Shown here: positions 20,338-35,300 of the stretch, piece after piece | Layout: every line of letters starts with the position of its first letter | Numbering within the stretch: the first letter of the stretch is position 1 | Assembly (NCBI RefSeq): GCF_000003815.2 | Contig: NC_049982.1 | Span: 23,761,380 to 23,825,379, forward strand | DNA from: Branchiostoma floridae | Taxonomy: Eukaryota; Chordata; Leptocardii; Amphioxiformes; Branchiostomatidae | DNA length: 64,000 nucleotides | Direction of reading: 5' to 3' | Made by a program: the position numbers and the translations under genes | Notes under the pieces: model-generated | The model's database searches: none | What the model was told of the DNA's origin: nothing | The model's input: only the letters and a program-made list of their open reading frames with translations

Positions 20338-23300
20338 TCATTTCCCAAAGTTTCCAAAAGCAGCAAATGCTTTGTCTTGTCTCTGTTGCATCGGGTTTGG
20401 TACTGCTCCCATTCCTCCTCCCATCATGCCCTGCTGCATTCCCATGGTTCCTTGCATCCCCATTCCCTGCTGCATCCCTGGCTGCATACCCATGGTGCCT
20501 TGCATGCCCATCCCCATTCCTGGCTGCATTCCCATGTTGCCTTGCATCCCCATTCCCGGCTGCATACCCATCGTTCCTTGCATGCCCATTGGCTGCATCA
20601 TGGGGTTCATCATCTGAGGGTTGGTGCCCAGCTGCATGTTGCCCATCCCCGACGTGATGGGACCCATGCTGGTGGGCATGGCGGCCATGTTGGCGGGCAT
20701 ACCTCCCATGGGGCTGGTTGGGCTCATCATTTGTTGTGGGGACGTCATGCCTGCTGGCATTCCTGTGGAAGCAAAGCAAACAAACTGGTCACTACATGAG
20801 GAGAATAAGGCATCCAGAGATGGAAGACTTCAACATTTCCGTACAGGTCAGAACACACACACAACGACCTCACACAGACACTAACAAACACGCACACATA
20901 CAAAATTGCTCATACACAAACACGTACAGAGTCACCATCCTACAAGTCTCCAGTTACACCATTTTTTGCCAACCCGGCCAGTACAAACTTACACATGAAA
21001 GGAATAGATACTGTAAAATAACCCACATTGATACATGCACATAGGTAGGAGGCTTCCTTACCACCCATAGGACTCTGTCCAGCCAGCTGGTTCATACTGG
21101 GTTGTGCCGGTCTCTCCGGCTGCCGTCCTGGGCTCAGGTTGTCCAGGTTAATGTTGACGTTAGTGTTGGCCCACAGTCGAGCGACTGGCTTCTGGGAACA
21201 AACCAAATAGTTGTAAGTCCGACTGAGAGAGAGGCTTATTACTCATGGTAAATTGCAAACTTTCAGAGAAAGTTGAATCTAAAATACTTGTATTGTACAC
21301 TTGAATAAGTATCTTTTAACCATGCAAACACCACAACCTTAAACTTGACCTGTCCATCAACCTTGTGACCACCTTAATTTTTTTAACAACCTGTTATTGT
21401 TCTTCCAGACTGCAGATTTTGCTCTGATTGTTTGTCTCTGTCTGTTATCTGCTCCCAGGGTTTTGTCCCTGTATATCATTTTACTTTACCTTGATTCACT
21501 GTTTAACTTCCTGTTGTTACGATTTGATATATGGATGAGCATACATTACCATATATGATATTGATTTATTTGCATCATGAATTACTTACAATTTCTACTT
21601 TCATGAAGGTATGTTTATTTTGTTGACCCTCATTATGATAATTCGTTGTAGTGTGATGTTATCTTATCAGGGAATCACTGAAAACGGCCAGCGTGAGGAC
21701 ATGTACATTTTTGCATATCCCAGCAAAACAAATCAACTGAAACTGAAAAGAGTGGAGGAAACAAACAGCACTACCTGTGGAGTGCCTGCCTCAGAGGCAG
21801 AAGCAGGGGGAGTAGAACTAGAAGGCTGGGGAGTGATAGATGGGAACTGGGGCTGACTCGGCTGCAGGACGGGCTGGGGCTGAAGGGGCGCGGCCCCCAT
21901 TGGCTGCATCATCTACGGAAAAGTAAACAACAAACAAAAGGGAAACTATAGCTAAAAACAACTTTTAAAAGAAAGAAAGGCAAGGGAGTTGATGCTGTAT
22001 GCAAACTTCATGTAGTGTGCTGTAAAGAAAAAAAAAGATACTGACAAGAAAAAAAAACCTGAAAAACAATGACACAGAAATTTTGAAAACAAAAGAAAAC
22101 ACAAGGCATGAGAAGTTGGGTTGATGAGAAGATAGTGGGATAAACAAAGAGAACAGATGGAAAGACATCTGAGTGAAGACTGATATGATATGCAAGATTT
22201 AAATGAGGGTGTTTTGAATCAAATTGGGGAGGTGATTCACTGGATTCCATGGCCAACATGGGTGCAAGTAGGAAATTTACCCAAAGATAGGGAACACTGG
22301 GACAGCACTTAATTAGGGATAGAAACCTCCACCATTAGGAGGTAGTGCAGTTGTTCTAAGTTGCTTGTGATTATACATTTAGGGGTTAGCATTTGCAACA
22401 GTAATGCAAAACTCTTTACTCTTAGAGATTTGGCAAGGTCCAGAGTGTGCGCAGGATAAACCTTCCACTGAACACCAGGTTCCAGAGAAGAGTTGCTTGT
22501 TGACAGTGTTAATGTTAGTGTTGAAGAGTACAGCTCTATCTTGTATTAGTGGTTGTGTGACAGGGACCAGGCGGTGTGTTTAGTTTGGTGTTTATCACAT
22601 ACCAGTTTAACCCAAAGATTGCTTCTTATGCTGGCCCTTGTCCTATTGAAAATGTTTGGTCCTTACATCCAGCATTATTTCCGGCATCAAATATTTCACT
22701 CAGAGAATGTAACAGGGCTTGAACTTCCAAAAGCTTGTACAAACCCTGTTTAAACGTGGTACACTGTGACTCAGAGCTAATAAGAACTCCTTCCTATTTT
22801 TTAGCCACATATTCAAATGCCAATCATTTCTCTATTATTATTAATAGGTGCCAGAATATTCTACGTAGAAGCAATCAAAGGATCAAACCTTTTGAGTTAG
22901 TATAGGATGAATACAAGGTTAAAGTGTAGTAAGTCTTAATTAGTGGTTAATTACAGATTATCATTAGAGTATACAGTAACATTAGGTTGACAAATATATT
23001 GAACATAGTTTAGTTATGCACAAAACACTACTTTTCTGCAATACAGCAGAAAAATAGGGTTGTGTACTAACTTAACATAAGAAAATATGTTCAGATATAG
23101 GCAACCCTTTTTTTCTTATTAGTTCATATTTTATGGATTAGTATGTAGGAAATTAAGAAGACAGCACATCAAAGTCACACATAGTTTTGTGCTCTAACAT
23201 ATCAGTATTTAAATCTGCAGTACAAACTATCACACAACACATAATACTATAAAAAATAATTGCACGACAAAGTTCTTTGTACTGTACAGAACAAAGATAT

Positions 23301-26300
23301 AGATAAGTACAGTAGCTGATGTTTTTGTGATTCTTGATGATGATTCTTGAAAAAGATAAAGTCAAAACCGGTAGAATACCATCGTCTCTGAGCTGTCATT
23401 CTCCCAAGCTATGAATGATGTTTTTGTGATTGTTTGTCCCCTTCCTAAGCGCAATACTGACACCTGGAGACCTAGCAAACTAGAACAAGTCGGTATTGCC
23501 CTTACTCCAGAGGAAGGTGACAGATGTTCACTGATGAAACCTCAACAATTTGTCATTCTGATGAAGACTTAAGAATGAAAGGTCGAAACCGGTAAATCGT
23601 GTGTGTCAGCCGTCTGATGTCTTATCGACTACCTCAACAATTTGTTGTGTAAGAATTCCCTGACTTTGATTGTCAAAAATTTATAGTTGGCTGGCACAGA
23701 TGACTGGTAGGTAAACTTGTCAACCAACTCCAAAACACAGCCTCCACAGCAGGCTCTCTGGGCCTTTTTTTGGCTCATAATACACTTTTGCCCAGAGAGC
23801 CTACTATGGAGGCTACTACCAACCACAGCAGACCTTGCCCATGACTAACTCCCAGCCATGGACTATAGAAGGTCCGGAGGTCATAGTCTGCTAATTGTGA
23901 CAAGGGCTTTACCAACCTGACAAAGAAATTCAGACAACAAGCCCTAGTGGTTGGAGTCTTGCTTACCTGCATGGGTTGTGGTGCGATCATGGCCCCCAGC
24001 AGTGCCTGGTTACTCACGTTGGCAGACGCCATGTTGGTGGACGTGGTGGTGGAGAATTCTGTGGACTGGAATGCCGAGTAGGACTGCTCTGGAGGACTGA
24101 CGTATAAAAACAGAATCAGACATTAAATCGGGTATCAATTTTTCAACACTATTCTGAGAGAGCAACATGACACCTGTCTCAATGGTAGCAATACTAGTAA
24201 GTAATAACCGCAAGCTTCTTAAAATACAACAGTTATAGATGGCAGACTTCACCCCCTTACTTTGTGACCCCCCGTGTCCAATATAACAAGCAGCACACCA
24301 TACTATTAGATGAGGAGCTATGGTACACAAGTTTTGTAATGCACCTACGACCTATCACTTCTACAGCACATATGGTAGGCTTTTATAACAATAAAAGCTT
24401 TTCATTGCAGGACACCCAACAGATAAAAACCTTCCTACCTGTTTGGAACTGCTTGGAATGCACCAAAATCACTGCCCTGAGATGCTGGAAAACAGCAAAC
24501 ATTACAGAAAAATAAGTAGTGACATAGCATATGGTAAGGGTCAATGGTTGTGATGTGTACATTTACAGTTAAACACAGACAGCTAATTATTCATAACACA
24601 GAATTGGGTGTGAACTGGTAACATAACTAAGGTTTGTCCTCATGTTCTAGCCTGTCACCTGCATAATGTTGTTAAACATGATTTAGAGGATGGTTCAAGA
24701 ACCCAAGTTCAGTTAAACAATGGATTAGGGATGCCAGTGCTCTTCAACCAACAAAAACAATTTCATCTTTGTAGTTTTATTATTGGCTTCTAAAGTTCTA
24801 TTTCTGCCTTTGTTACTAGTATACTGTGTTGATGAGTACTTCAAAAATCTCACTTCAGGTGATATAAGTTTTGCCCTGTTTGTGAAAGAGCTGATCATTT
24901 TGTGGACTCATCAGCTGATTTGGACTGATCCTCCCATCCCATGTTATTTACATGGCTTGTAGACAAGTTTGTTAAGAGCCACAATGATACAAACACAATT
25001 TGACAGGTACAAGTACAGTGCACAAGTACCAGGGCTGTCTCCAGGACCCATCCCCTTGTTGAGACGAAAAAAATTCAACCTGTCCATTCAAAATTCTGAA
25101 ATTTATGACATGAAATTGATGAAAATGTATTTTCGTAAGTTTGAAGTCATGGATCAAACAACAAAAGTTGAACAACATGGGCTCCCAAATGATGAATGGA
25201 ACAGGAAAATAATGCAAAGCTGGTGACAGCCATGACCAATAACACAGGTCTATTTGCGTACAGAATAAGGACACATATTGGGACACATACAAACAAGAAA
25301 TCTGCAAAATACACATAAAGGCTGCCAAAAGACAATACATGAAGACCATGACACGAGTGTGCACGACATGACAACACCACCACAGTTAGTAGCAGCACCA
25401 CCACAGTTAGTAGTACGGTGGTACCTACACAGTGTGGGAAAACTGGTGGAGGTGAATGCAGTGTACTGGCTTGAGGCCGGGGCACTGAGATCTAACAACG
25501 TCTGTGACTGTGAGCCTAGAGCTGGGCGAGACAGTCAAGTAAAGACTTCAAATTAGGCATTGTCACAATTTGTTTGTGTTTGATCATTTTTCGTTATTGA
25601 ACCACACAGATCCTGCTGCAAATAAACAAAATACTGGAAAAAAAAAGTTTGAATAGCTTGACAGTAACATTTTTAATGCTTCATAAGCGCCATGCTATTC
25701 CCGTTTTAGCTTGGTATCCACACCTAGTATCATAGCTGCCTATTTTCTTTCGTCGTCTTTGCCAATATTTGGGAAGAAGACAAAAGAGCTTTTGCAGATG
25801 TAATAGGCTTGGTTACCGGGATATACAAATTAACTCTGCTCCCATTTACTGGATGTACATTTATTTCTACTGTTTTGTTTGGAATGGGACATCAAGACAA
25901 ATACATGAGCTGATTCTTTCCATAAACACAATAGAGGGAAAATATGTTTCATGTTAAGATAGTGTTTTCTTACCTTGAGAGACGGTCCTCCCACGGGGGT
26001 CGAACCCGTCCGTTGCGGGAGCGGAGTTGAAGTCTGCGAAGTTTGCAAACCCTGACGAGGAGCCAGCAGGACTGGTCGGCTGCATGACGGGCGGGGCAGT
26101 GTCAACTAGAAGGTCAAGGTCGTTGGTAGGCTTCGCTGCAACGGGGTTGGCTTCCTTTGTCTCCTGTTAGGGTGGAGTGTGAAGAGTTAGGGTGGAGTGT
26201 GAAGAGTTAACAGTTGAAGTCTCAAATAAGACCTACCCCTGCAGTTTTAAAAAAAGCCACTAGTGGGCCCAAACCTATATACCAAGCGCCAAATAGCAAT

Positions 26301-29300
26301 TTCTCAGGCAACTGGATATGATTTTGGTATCACTGACAAAAGATAACGGATGTTATCTGAAACATCTGTTTCCAAAGTCATATCCAGTTGTTGCAATTGC
26401 TCTTTGGTGTGTGGTATAGGTTTGGGCCCACTGCTATTTGGTATATCTTATTACCTGGATGTCCAACCTTTATGGACAAACCTATACCACTTCTTCACGA
26501 CTCCAAGGGCTATCTACCATTTAAAAAAATCATAACCATAGCATGTCCAAAACTCAACCTTCTGCTGATGTACCTTAGACAGCTGCAAGGAGGTGCATAA
26601 TCCAACCTGTCCTTTGCTTTGCTGATACCCATGTACATACCAAATATCATACTGTGTCATATACATATATATCCAGTAATGTTGTACACAAACACACCTA
26701 ACTACGTCTACAGACAGCACCATAAACATGTCCTAGATAAAGGCCATTTTTTACGTCACTTTCTTACATCTGAGAACCGAAAAATTCACAGGCATGCCCT
26801 TACCTCTGTCCTTCCTGCAGTCTTCCCATACGAGGCTGCAGCCCCTAGGTCAATCTTGCCTCTCGAGGTCCTCTTGGTCACGCGCTCTTTTCTCGTTGTC
26901 ATCGTTGTTTCGTGGGACTCGTACGTCTCTTCGTCTTTGAACGAGTTACTCCCCCTGTCCTCGCTGTCGCTGTAGGCTTCCTCTGCGTCCTCGTCACCAC
27001 CGCCCCCGCTTCCGCCATTGCTACGGTTACCAGAGAGGTACAGGTAAACAAAAGAGTACATCATCTGTACACAGAGACCTGTACTCAGATCTGTACTCAG
27101 GCCACAGCATCTTAATCTTTTACTTTAGTTCTCAGATCTTTGCAGTAAAATAAAAAATAAAAAACAGCGAGAGCGAGATAAAACTAAAAAGATCCTATGA
27201 TAGACCCGAATGCTACAAAAGGAGTCAAAGTCAATACACAAGGCTGGTCAAATATTTTTTTTTCAATCTAACAAGGATAGCAGTAAATTAGATAATCAAG
27301 AAATTATGCTGCTGTACCTAAAGCTAGATCTAGAGCTACACTAGTTTTTAATATAGCCTTACTCAAGATGATCGTACTACTGAAAACAACAGTAAGATAA
27401 ATGAAGCAGAACAGACCAAAAAACAGTCTTTTGTAGTGCCTAATTGCAAGCAAAGCTGTTGCCTTGTACCAAAAGGAGATGTACAATCAGTTAATCGCCT
27501 GACTTTGTAATGTCATTCTTGAATAAGGCTGTCATGAAGTACAAACATGAAAATGACCAGACAAAATGAAGAGCAGAAGAAAGCCACCTATAACATAGCA
27601 ATAGTACACCAGGAAGGTACATGCATATATACATATCACACCCAGCATGGTCAGTATCAGGTGGTTGGAAAGATAGCAGTGTAAGCACATCAACACTGAG
27701 CTTCAAATGTATGCATGTCTAATGGCAGTCTTTGAAATATGTCGTGCTAGGGCTCACTTGAGCTAAAAATTTGTATCTGTCCTATTGGTTTGCCGAATCA
27801 AATTCAAAAGCGCAAGGAATCAAGGTGATTCTGTTAAGTTATTTTGTGTATTTTGAGGGGATAATTTTTTTGTCACTTCATTTGGGTTTTGTGGCTGTTT
27901 TGTGGAAATGTTTTACAAGGTACTGATGAAAATATCAGTAAATCCAATTTTTGTCCATAATTTTTGGGAAGGTAATTTCTGTCCATCTCTAAAAATCAAC
28001 AGAGTCCAGGACTCATGCTGTTTCTGGAAAGGCAGGCAAACAGACACAGTGCATGTGCAGCACATGTATTGTCTAAAATCATCTAAAATTCAAAATATTA
28101 GTCATTGAGAAGCCTTGTAAGAGATGATAACAGCCCTTTGAAAAGAAAGAGTTTTGTTAAAGGCAGAATTCCATGTTTACATTAACACATGCACCAGAGA
28201 GATAAAACTATAGGGCAGTGCTTATGGAGACCATCAGGACAAAAACAAGCCACCCCCACTAACACTAACAGTAACAGTAACAGCAAAGAGAGCAGATCCA
28301 AGCCGTGTTTAGTACTAGGCAAGGGTGTCTACAGATGTGCTCACTCTTTTTGCCATTTCTTTCCTTTTCTGTTCGTGGGTTCATCTGCGTACCCTTCATC
28401 CTCGTCTGACTCTCCTATGCTGTGGGGGGAGAGCGGAAACCACATCTCACTCCAATGTTGGGGCTACTGTAAATTCTCTTACTTTTGCAGTGGTTATATT
28501 CCTCGGGTAGAGGACGGTACAGGGTTTCCCGGTGTTTAAAATTGTAGTAATTTCTGTAGTTCTGTTGTAGTACATTGGAAATGCATACTCAGTGTTGCGA
28601 TGTCGAGGTTATAACGGAAACCACTGCAAAAGTGTTAAGATTTACAGTAACTAGCCAGCACTCTAGACTAGTTTGGGAATGTGTGCGACACCAAAACAGT
28701 TGACTTTTCTCCCAAATATAGGAGCATACACGAACAAGTACAATATAAATTTAGCATAGTCTAGAGCGCTGTTGTCAGGTTATTCTATACTTTTATGTGG
28801 ACCTACTAAAAACATGCCGTAATTTCATGTTTTCTGGGTCTGAGTCTCCTTTTCTTATCTTTTAAAGCTTTTTTTAGTAATGGTAGTCTAGTCAATGTAA
28901 GTATTTCCTATCACCCCGTTTGGGCATGTACATGTATCAGTATATGTATGACACGCTTAAAGAGACAAAAACACTGTCTTCTTATCCCAGGGTCACATTT
29001 CTAAACTGGGGGCAACCAGATTGTTTGCAGGAATGAAAAATAAATGTGTATATAAAGAAATATGTACAAGTCATGCTTGTGATTATGTTTTGTGTGTTTT
29101 GTTATCTTTTATCCCAGTTTGCCATTGTGACCCTGCCATTAGTATGGAATAAAAGAAGAAATCATGAGTATTTCTTTCCATGCTGAAAAAGTTCTGCATC
29201 TGAGAAATATCTGACACAGTGCATGTATGTAGTATTCGGCATTGTAAAATGTAACCAAAGCATTAGTAATAAAGACCTCCACCCCAGAGGTGTCGCAAAA

Positions 29301-32300
29301 AAATTGATAAACTTTTACACTAGAGAGGTGCACATACCTTCCTGCTGGTGAGTCTTCAAAGATGCGGGCTGGAAGGCTGAACTTGGGCCGTGTTTTGTTC
29401 TGTCTTTCAATCTCGTCGTCGTACTCCTTCATGGCACTCATGTTACGTGGCTCGGGGTCGTACCTGTCACCTGGGGGAGGTAATAAAGCTTACAGGTGAG
29501 CACTGCTGACAACATTCAATGGTATCTTAGGCAGGGATCGAAATACTTTTTTTTTGCTACATGCAAAATTGCAAGTTGGCAAAAATTTTACATGCAATTT
29601 GAAAAATTTACATGCAAAATACAACTAGGCGGCGATGGCGACGAGTATCGCTAGCTTGAATCGGTGAATTTTGATTACATCTAGCAAAGCTACCGGAGAA
29701 AGTTACTGGCAAAAACAAGAAAGGATAATGACACACGTCCATATGTTTTTTTGTCTAAGAGTAGGGGGTTTAAACTGTAATTCCTCAGTATTTTTCCAAT
29801 AGGCCAGGTATTTTCAACATGCAAGATTGCAACTTCAGAATAATTTTACATGCAAATCTCAAAAATTATGTGCAAATTGCAAGTTAAGTATGTGTATTTC
29901 GAACCCTGTTAGGCCATGCAAATTCAGTTCTTTGGCCATCAGACTTTTTGGGGAAAATCATTAGAATAGTAGGAAAAAATAAATATCTAAAAAATGATTC
30001 TGTGGGAACGCATTCATACAATTTTCTTGATATTTTCAGATTGATCGTGATACCGTTAAAATGCTTCCATCCCTGAGGTGTTGCCAAAAAGAAACAGGTA
30101 TCCTGTACTAAATGAGCCGCAAAGTCAATATTGTTGTCTGATTAAAATTCAATGGTGAATTTCAACTGCAATGCATACTATATTACTTATTTATTAGTTA
30201 AATGAAAGACAAGGGCTTTACAGTTGGTACAAAATATTGATATTTTAAGGTTGATATCAAGTATGGATTATGAGTTTTTTTCTTAAGTTAAATAGAAAAC
30301 AAATTTCCAAACATGTGGTCTTTATGTATCCCCATTTACTCACGTACATTTGCAAATTGGTGTAGCCTTTGGACAAAGAAATTTTCCAATGATTGTTTCT
30401 TTTAGCCTCCAGTATATAAAGGATAAGTTTGTCTTTATCCTGAAATTTGATGATAACATCACTTTCTGTAATTGTTGGTAGAATTCCACAATTATCAAAA
30501 CGTTTCGCATCCGTACAATAGTACTCCAAATGTCTGGATTCAGTCCTCCAAATATTTATTCTGATCATGATGTTTGCCTGTCTAGTCTGCGAGTACTTTG
30601 GCACTGATCGCTTCTGCCCTGGGCACCATACCAGATCACTGCCAGACCATGACTGAGAAGAGCCAAAAAACACCAAAACTACTGCAGAAGACTGCATATC
30701 TCTCATTGCACTGAATACTCTACTCCCTTCTGTAATCACGAAATATTGGCAGGGCTTTGAGTACAAATTCATGTAGACCTGATGGTGAACAATTGTGTTT
30801 CCAAGTCAAGGTACCGTGAAAGGTGCAAGGCATGTGTCCTCTCCGACCAGACATGTGCCAATAATGGCAGGACAAGCCACGTAGTCATTGAACCGGATAT
30901 GGCCGTCTCAGAAAAACAGGTTTTACAGACACACTTATAATATAACAGACAAACCTTATGGCTAAAGCAATGTACACATGTGGTGCCTAACTACACTTAA
31001 CTACAACCAAGACACATGCTTAGCTTAATATCATTACTTCTTTTGAATCATTGTTCAACAGACCATCACTAATGCTTCTTGTTAACACATGTTCACAGTA
31101 TAAACACAGTTGGAAGTGAAATGAACTCACCTAGAAGCACAGGACAGTACCCTTGCCTATGTCTACCTATGTTCATCATGATTTCTCAGGACTAGGTGTG
31201 GACTGAGCTAGCTTTCCTCACACCGGGACTTGAGGACGTACAAAGCCCAGGACAGTGCACAAGGGTGGGATTGTTTGTGTAGGACAGGCAGAGGTGACAG
31301 GGGTGCATGCAGCTATGCAGGTCTTACCGTGTGATGTTACCACACAACAATGCACAAGGCTTTACCCCGACCCTGGCTACAGCAGGTAAATTATTCCGGT
31401 ACATCCTACCGGATGTGTCATATTCGAAATCTTAATAAATCATTACCCTGTCAATAATTCTGCAAAACTCATCTTTTACCAGATCTTCAATGAACTGTAC
31501 TGTACAAAGGCACAATACTCCAATATAAAGAAATAGTAGTACTTCAATTAGTCGGTCAAACGGGACTGTTTACACAGTTTACAGACCAGACACTTTGGAC
31601 AAAAAACATATCTGAACTACTACAGAAGACAGCATGGTCACTAAGTGCTTTCTACAATACCTGTCTGACTGAACTACTTCAAGTGACAGGGTCGAAAGTT
31701 ACTATAAATTTTCCTACATCAAAAACAAGTAATTACAATGCCACACATGAGGGAGCCTGGTGGAACTAAACTCACGTGGATTAGCCGAGGTGAAAAACCT
31801 TCATATTGTCCCTCCAACTTTAATATCTTTAAATGAATCCCTGTTTGGGCCACTTAAAAATGAATACACGTACCATGTACTTCCTACAACTTTAGTATAA
31901 GCAGCATCATATCTTGTTATGATAATAAAAATGCATCCAGTACTACTTCTACAGTTTACATCAATGAGCATCTTGTGTTAAAACCAGTGTTCTAGCCAGC
32001 CTCAATTTTTTCCCGTCCCCTGGATTTTGAATTTGGAAATCCTGACGAGCACAGGTGCAACAATCCTAGGGGGGGTCCGGGAGCATGTTCCCCCTGGAAC
32101 ATTTTAAACTCTAGACCCTCTGAAATGCTATTTCCTGCATTTGGAGGGCAAATTTTGCTTGCATCTCTTTTAATCTGTTTACAATTTTTGTCCATCACAG
32201 AGGATGGAATAGGCAAAATTTATGTCTGTCCCCAGCAGCAAAATACCGTAAGGACAGTAGGACGGACACTGGCTAGAACGCTGGTTAAAACTAAAACTTG

Positions 32301-35300
32301 CTTGTGTGAAAACAGCGGGACAGCGTATAAAAAGAACCAGGTCCTACCATCAGGGCTCCTTTCTGTGAGAAAGAGTGGAGAGAGAGGAGCAAAAATCAGG
32401 CAGATTACAAGTGTTATATCAGTGCACAAACAAAATCAGTGGGAACATAGCAGCAATCCAACACACCCAAGGATAATGTGCATTAGGAAACACCCGTTAG
32501 TGTTAGCATGGTAGTGTGCATAGCTTGGAATCCATCCTATTCTGACTTTGATTTGCTCTTCTGATGCATGGAGGCTTCAAGTCTTTCTCAGAAACAGAAG
32601 AATGGGATTAAACGTACGAGTGTCTGTTCAAAGTCTGTCACCATGCCAAAGACAGTTAGACCTGGAGCAAGTCAAAACTCTCACCTCTACATTTCATCAG
32701 TCTTTTTTTATTCATTCATCTTGTAGGGTTGAATATTCAAAGTTTCAAATGAGAATTATTTCTCCATCAAATGTAAAAGAACAAATCAGAGGAGAGAAGT
32801 GGAGCTATATGTAATATAGGATGGATACCATGCTGACTGATTGAGCATCGACAGCAAGTTAGGATGCAATTGGACAATAACACAAGAAAAGATGAGGAAA
32901 ACCATAATGAGTAATAAAAAATAAAACAGAATCCATGGTAAAGAAACTTGAGTGCTCTTGATTTTCTGAGAGCGATTCCAGATTTATGTCTGTATTGTAC
33001 TTACAGGTATGTTTTTAAATACTTAAAAGTATAACTCGATGTTAACAAGACTGCTGTACCATGTCTGCATATACCATTTGCTATCACAAGACTATCACTG
33101 AAATGCAGTTCAGCATACAAAATTATGTAAGACTAAAAAAAATGCTCTACACATTTACCAGGGCTCGAAATTCATTTTTGGGATTAGGTGCACTGGTGAA
33201 CCCAGATTAAAAGATTGGGTGCACCAAAAAATTTTTGGGTGCACCACTTACATTGAAGTAATAACCTAATAGCAAAACCTTGTTACAAGCTATCAAATTC
33301 TTAAACAAGTACCATGACAGACATTTTTGTTATCTTTCTAACATTAGTAAGAATATGATATATACTAGTATACTTTGATATCTTTACACACATAAACCTA
33401 CGAAAATATTTGGGTGCACCCTGTGCACCCACATAAAATATTTGGGTGCACAGCTCCAATTTTGGGTGTACCTGGGTGCACATGCACCCAGTATTTCGAG
33501 CCCTGTTTACTCTACGTATACAAGCCTGCTTTAAACGATTAAAGTTTGTTTTCATTAGCGAGGAACAGAAAAGGAATCATTCTTATCTAAAAATCATCAA
33601 CCACTTAATATATCATCAGAAAATGTATCATTTACTTTGTCCTATGATTCAAAGCATGGAAAAATTATGCATCTTTCTTCAATATGTTTTTCAGCCCTGC
33701 TTTACTATCTAGTGAGTTACTGGCAAATCTCACAATCAATTCTAAAATCCAAGAGCTATAATTCAACAATACATTTAATATCCTATGATAATCATTCACA
33801 GTGAGTGTGAACTTTTTAAAAGGATTTTAAGGGTTTCTATGAAAGATGACTAGGACTCAGAGGGATGTATGGGTAGGATGGTATGAAAGGGAGAGATAAT
33901 ATATCAGGGCTCGAAATACTTTTTTCTGCATGCCTGCACTGGTGCAGGTAACATTGAAAATTACCTGCACCAGACAAATTTTACGTGCACCACTCTGACT
34001 TTAGGAAGTATGGATCACACTAAAATTGTTCAGGAACCATTGAAATTTTTTTCTTTTATACTTTATAGGTGGAAACAGCCAATGCAGCTAAGAACAGTCC
34101 ACATACACCTACATCATAGGACATTTATGTACAAAACCCGGTTCATAGAACAGTGCAGGTTAGGTGCAGGTAGACACCAGAAATACCTTCGCAGCTCCAA
34201 TTTTACCTGCACTAGTCTGCATATGCAGGTGGTATTTCGAGCCCTGCATATGCAAACACAAGTATACAGTATTTCTGTCCCTTTCATATGGGTTTGTTGT
34301 AAACTTCTCCCCGCTTCCTAAAACAGGTATCTTGCTAAATTGCAATGCATTTGCGTTTGAAGCCCAGATGAAACAAAATGCCCATGCACCGAATGTCACA
34401 TTCTAAGTTTTGATACAAGTCACTTGGAAAGATACATGTGTTCTTTTTGATACAAGATAAATTGCAGTGTTACCACAAACGTACAATGATTAATTATTCA
34501 TAAAAAGAGATTTGCGGTGACCAAAGTATTTTCGCTGCTTTTAGCCCATTTGCGCCATTTTGCCAACTGTGACTGTGTGCTTTTTTTCTTTATTTATCAA
34601 AACAAATTTGCAATATTTTAAACAATGAATTGATGCCGGTTTGTGACACTTAACGTGAATGCCTTTAGCAACTTGGCATAGACCAGGACTTCACCTGTAA
34701 GTGTAACCAATACAACCTGTAATAGGCTGGATGAGCAGGGAGAAGTTTAAAAACAAACATTATCTAATAAACATCTAAATACCCTTAGGAAATAGAAACT
34801 TACTGTATCTGCTGCTGCCGCCTCCTTCAAATGCATCGCTGGACATGCCGATGTATTTGTCCTTCGTCTTCTTGGCTTTTTTCCTTTCAGTGCGGAGTCT
34901 TTCGTCGTCTTGGATGAAGTCAATCAAATCTTTGGTTTTCTGACGAACTGTAGAATGTATGAGAGAGGTTAATGTAAATAAAGTCTTTATAATATTTTCT
35001 CCCTATTGTGAATTTATCTCTCGAATTTGGACTTAATCAACGATACTGTAAATTCATGTGTTTTGCAGAGATTTAATTTCACTATACAAAGGTAGAACAC
35101 CTAGGCCTTTCAGCGATGTTTCATGTTTGCTGTCAAAACAGTTCTGTAGTACAGTCAGTAGTACAGTACATGGCAAATATTCACTGTCATGATTTTGTGG
35201 TAAAGAGGTCGCCACAAAAATAAACCACTGCAAACATTCTAAGATTTACAGTAGCAACACAATGGAAGACAGAATGCATGTTCACGGTGTTGTAAGTTCA

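Noticed and set aside
20304-20799. Plus-strand Pro/Cys/His-rich frames of 107-158 residues
   Set aside because: Antisense shadows of the Met-rich CLINT1 last exon, open because the repeat lacks stops.
30257-30772. 171-residue open frame on the minus strand in CLINT1 intron 4
   Set aside because: Long for chance, but it has no recognisable domain, lies inside an intron on the same strand, is AT-biased in codon use, and has no splice support. Worth a database search, not a call.
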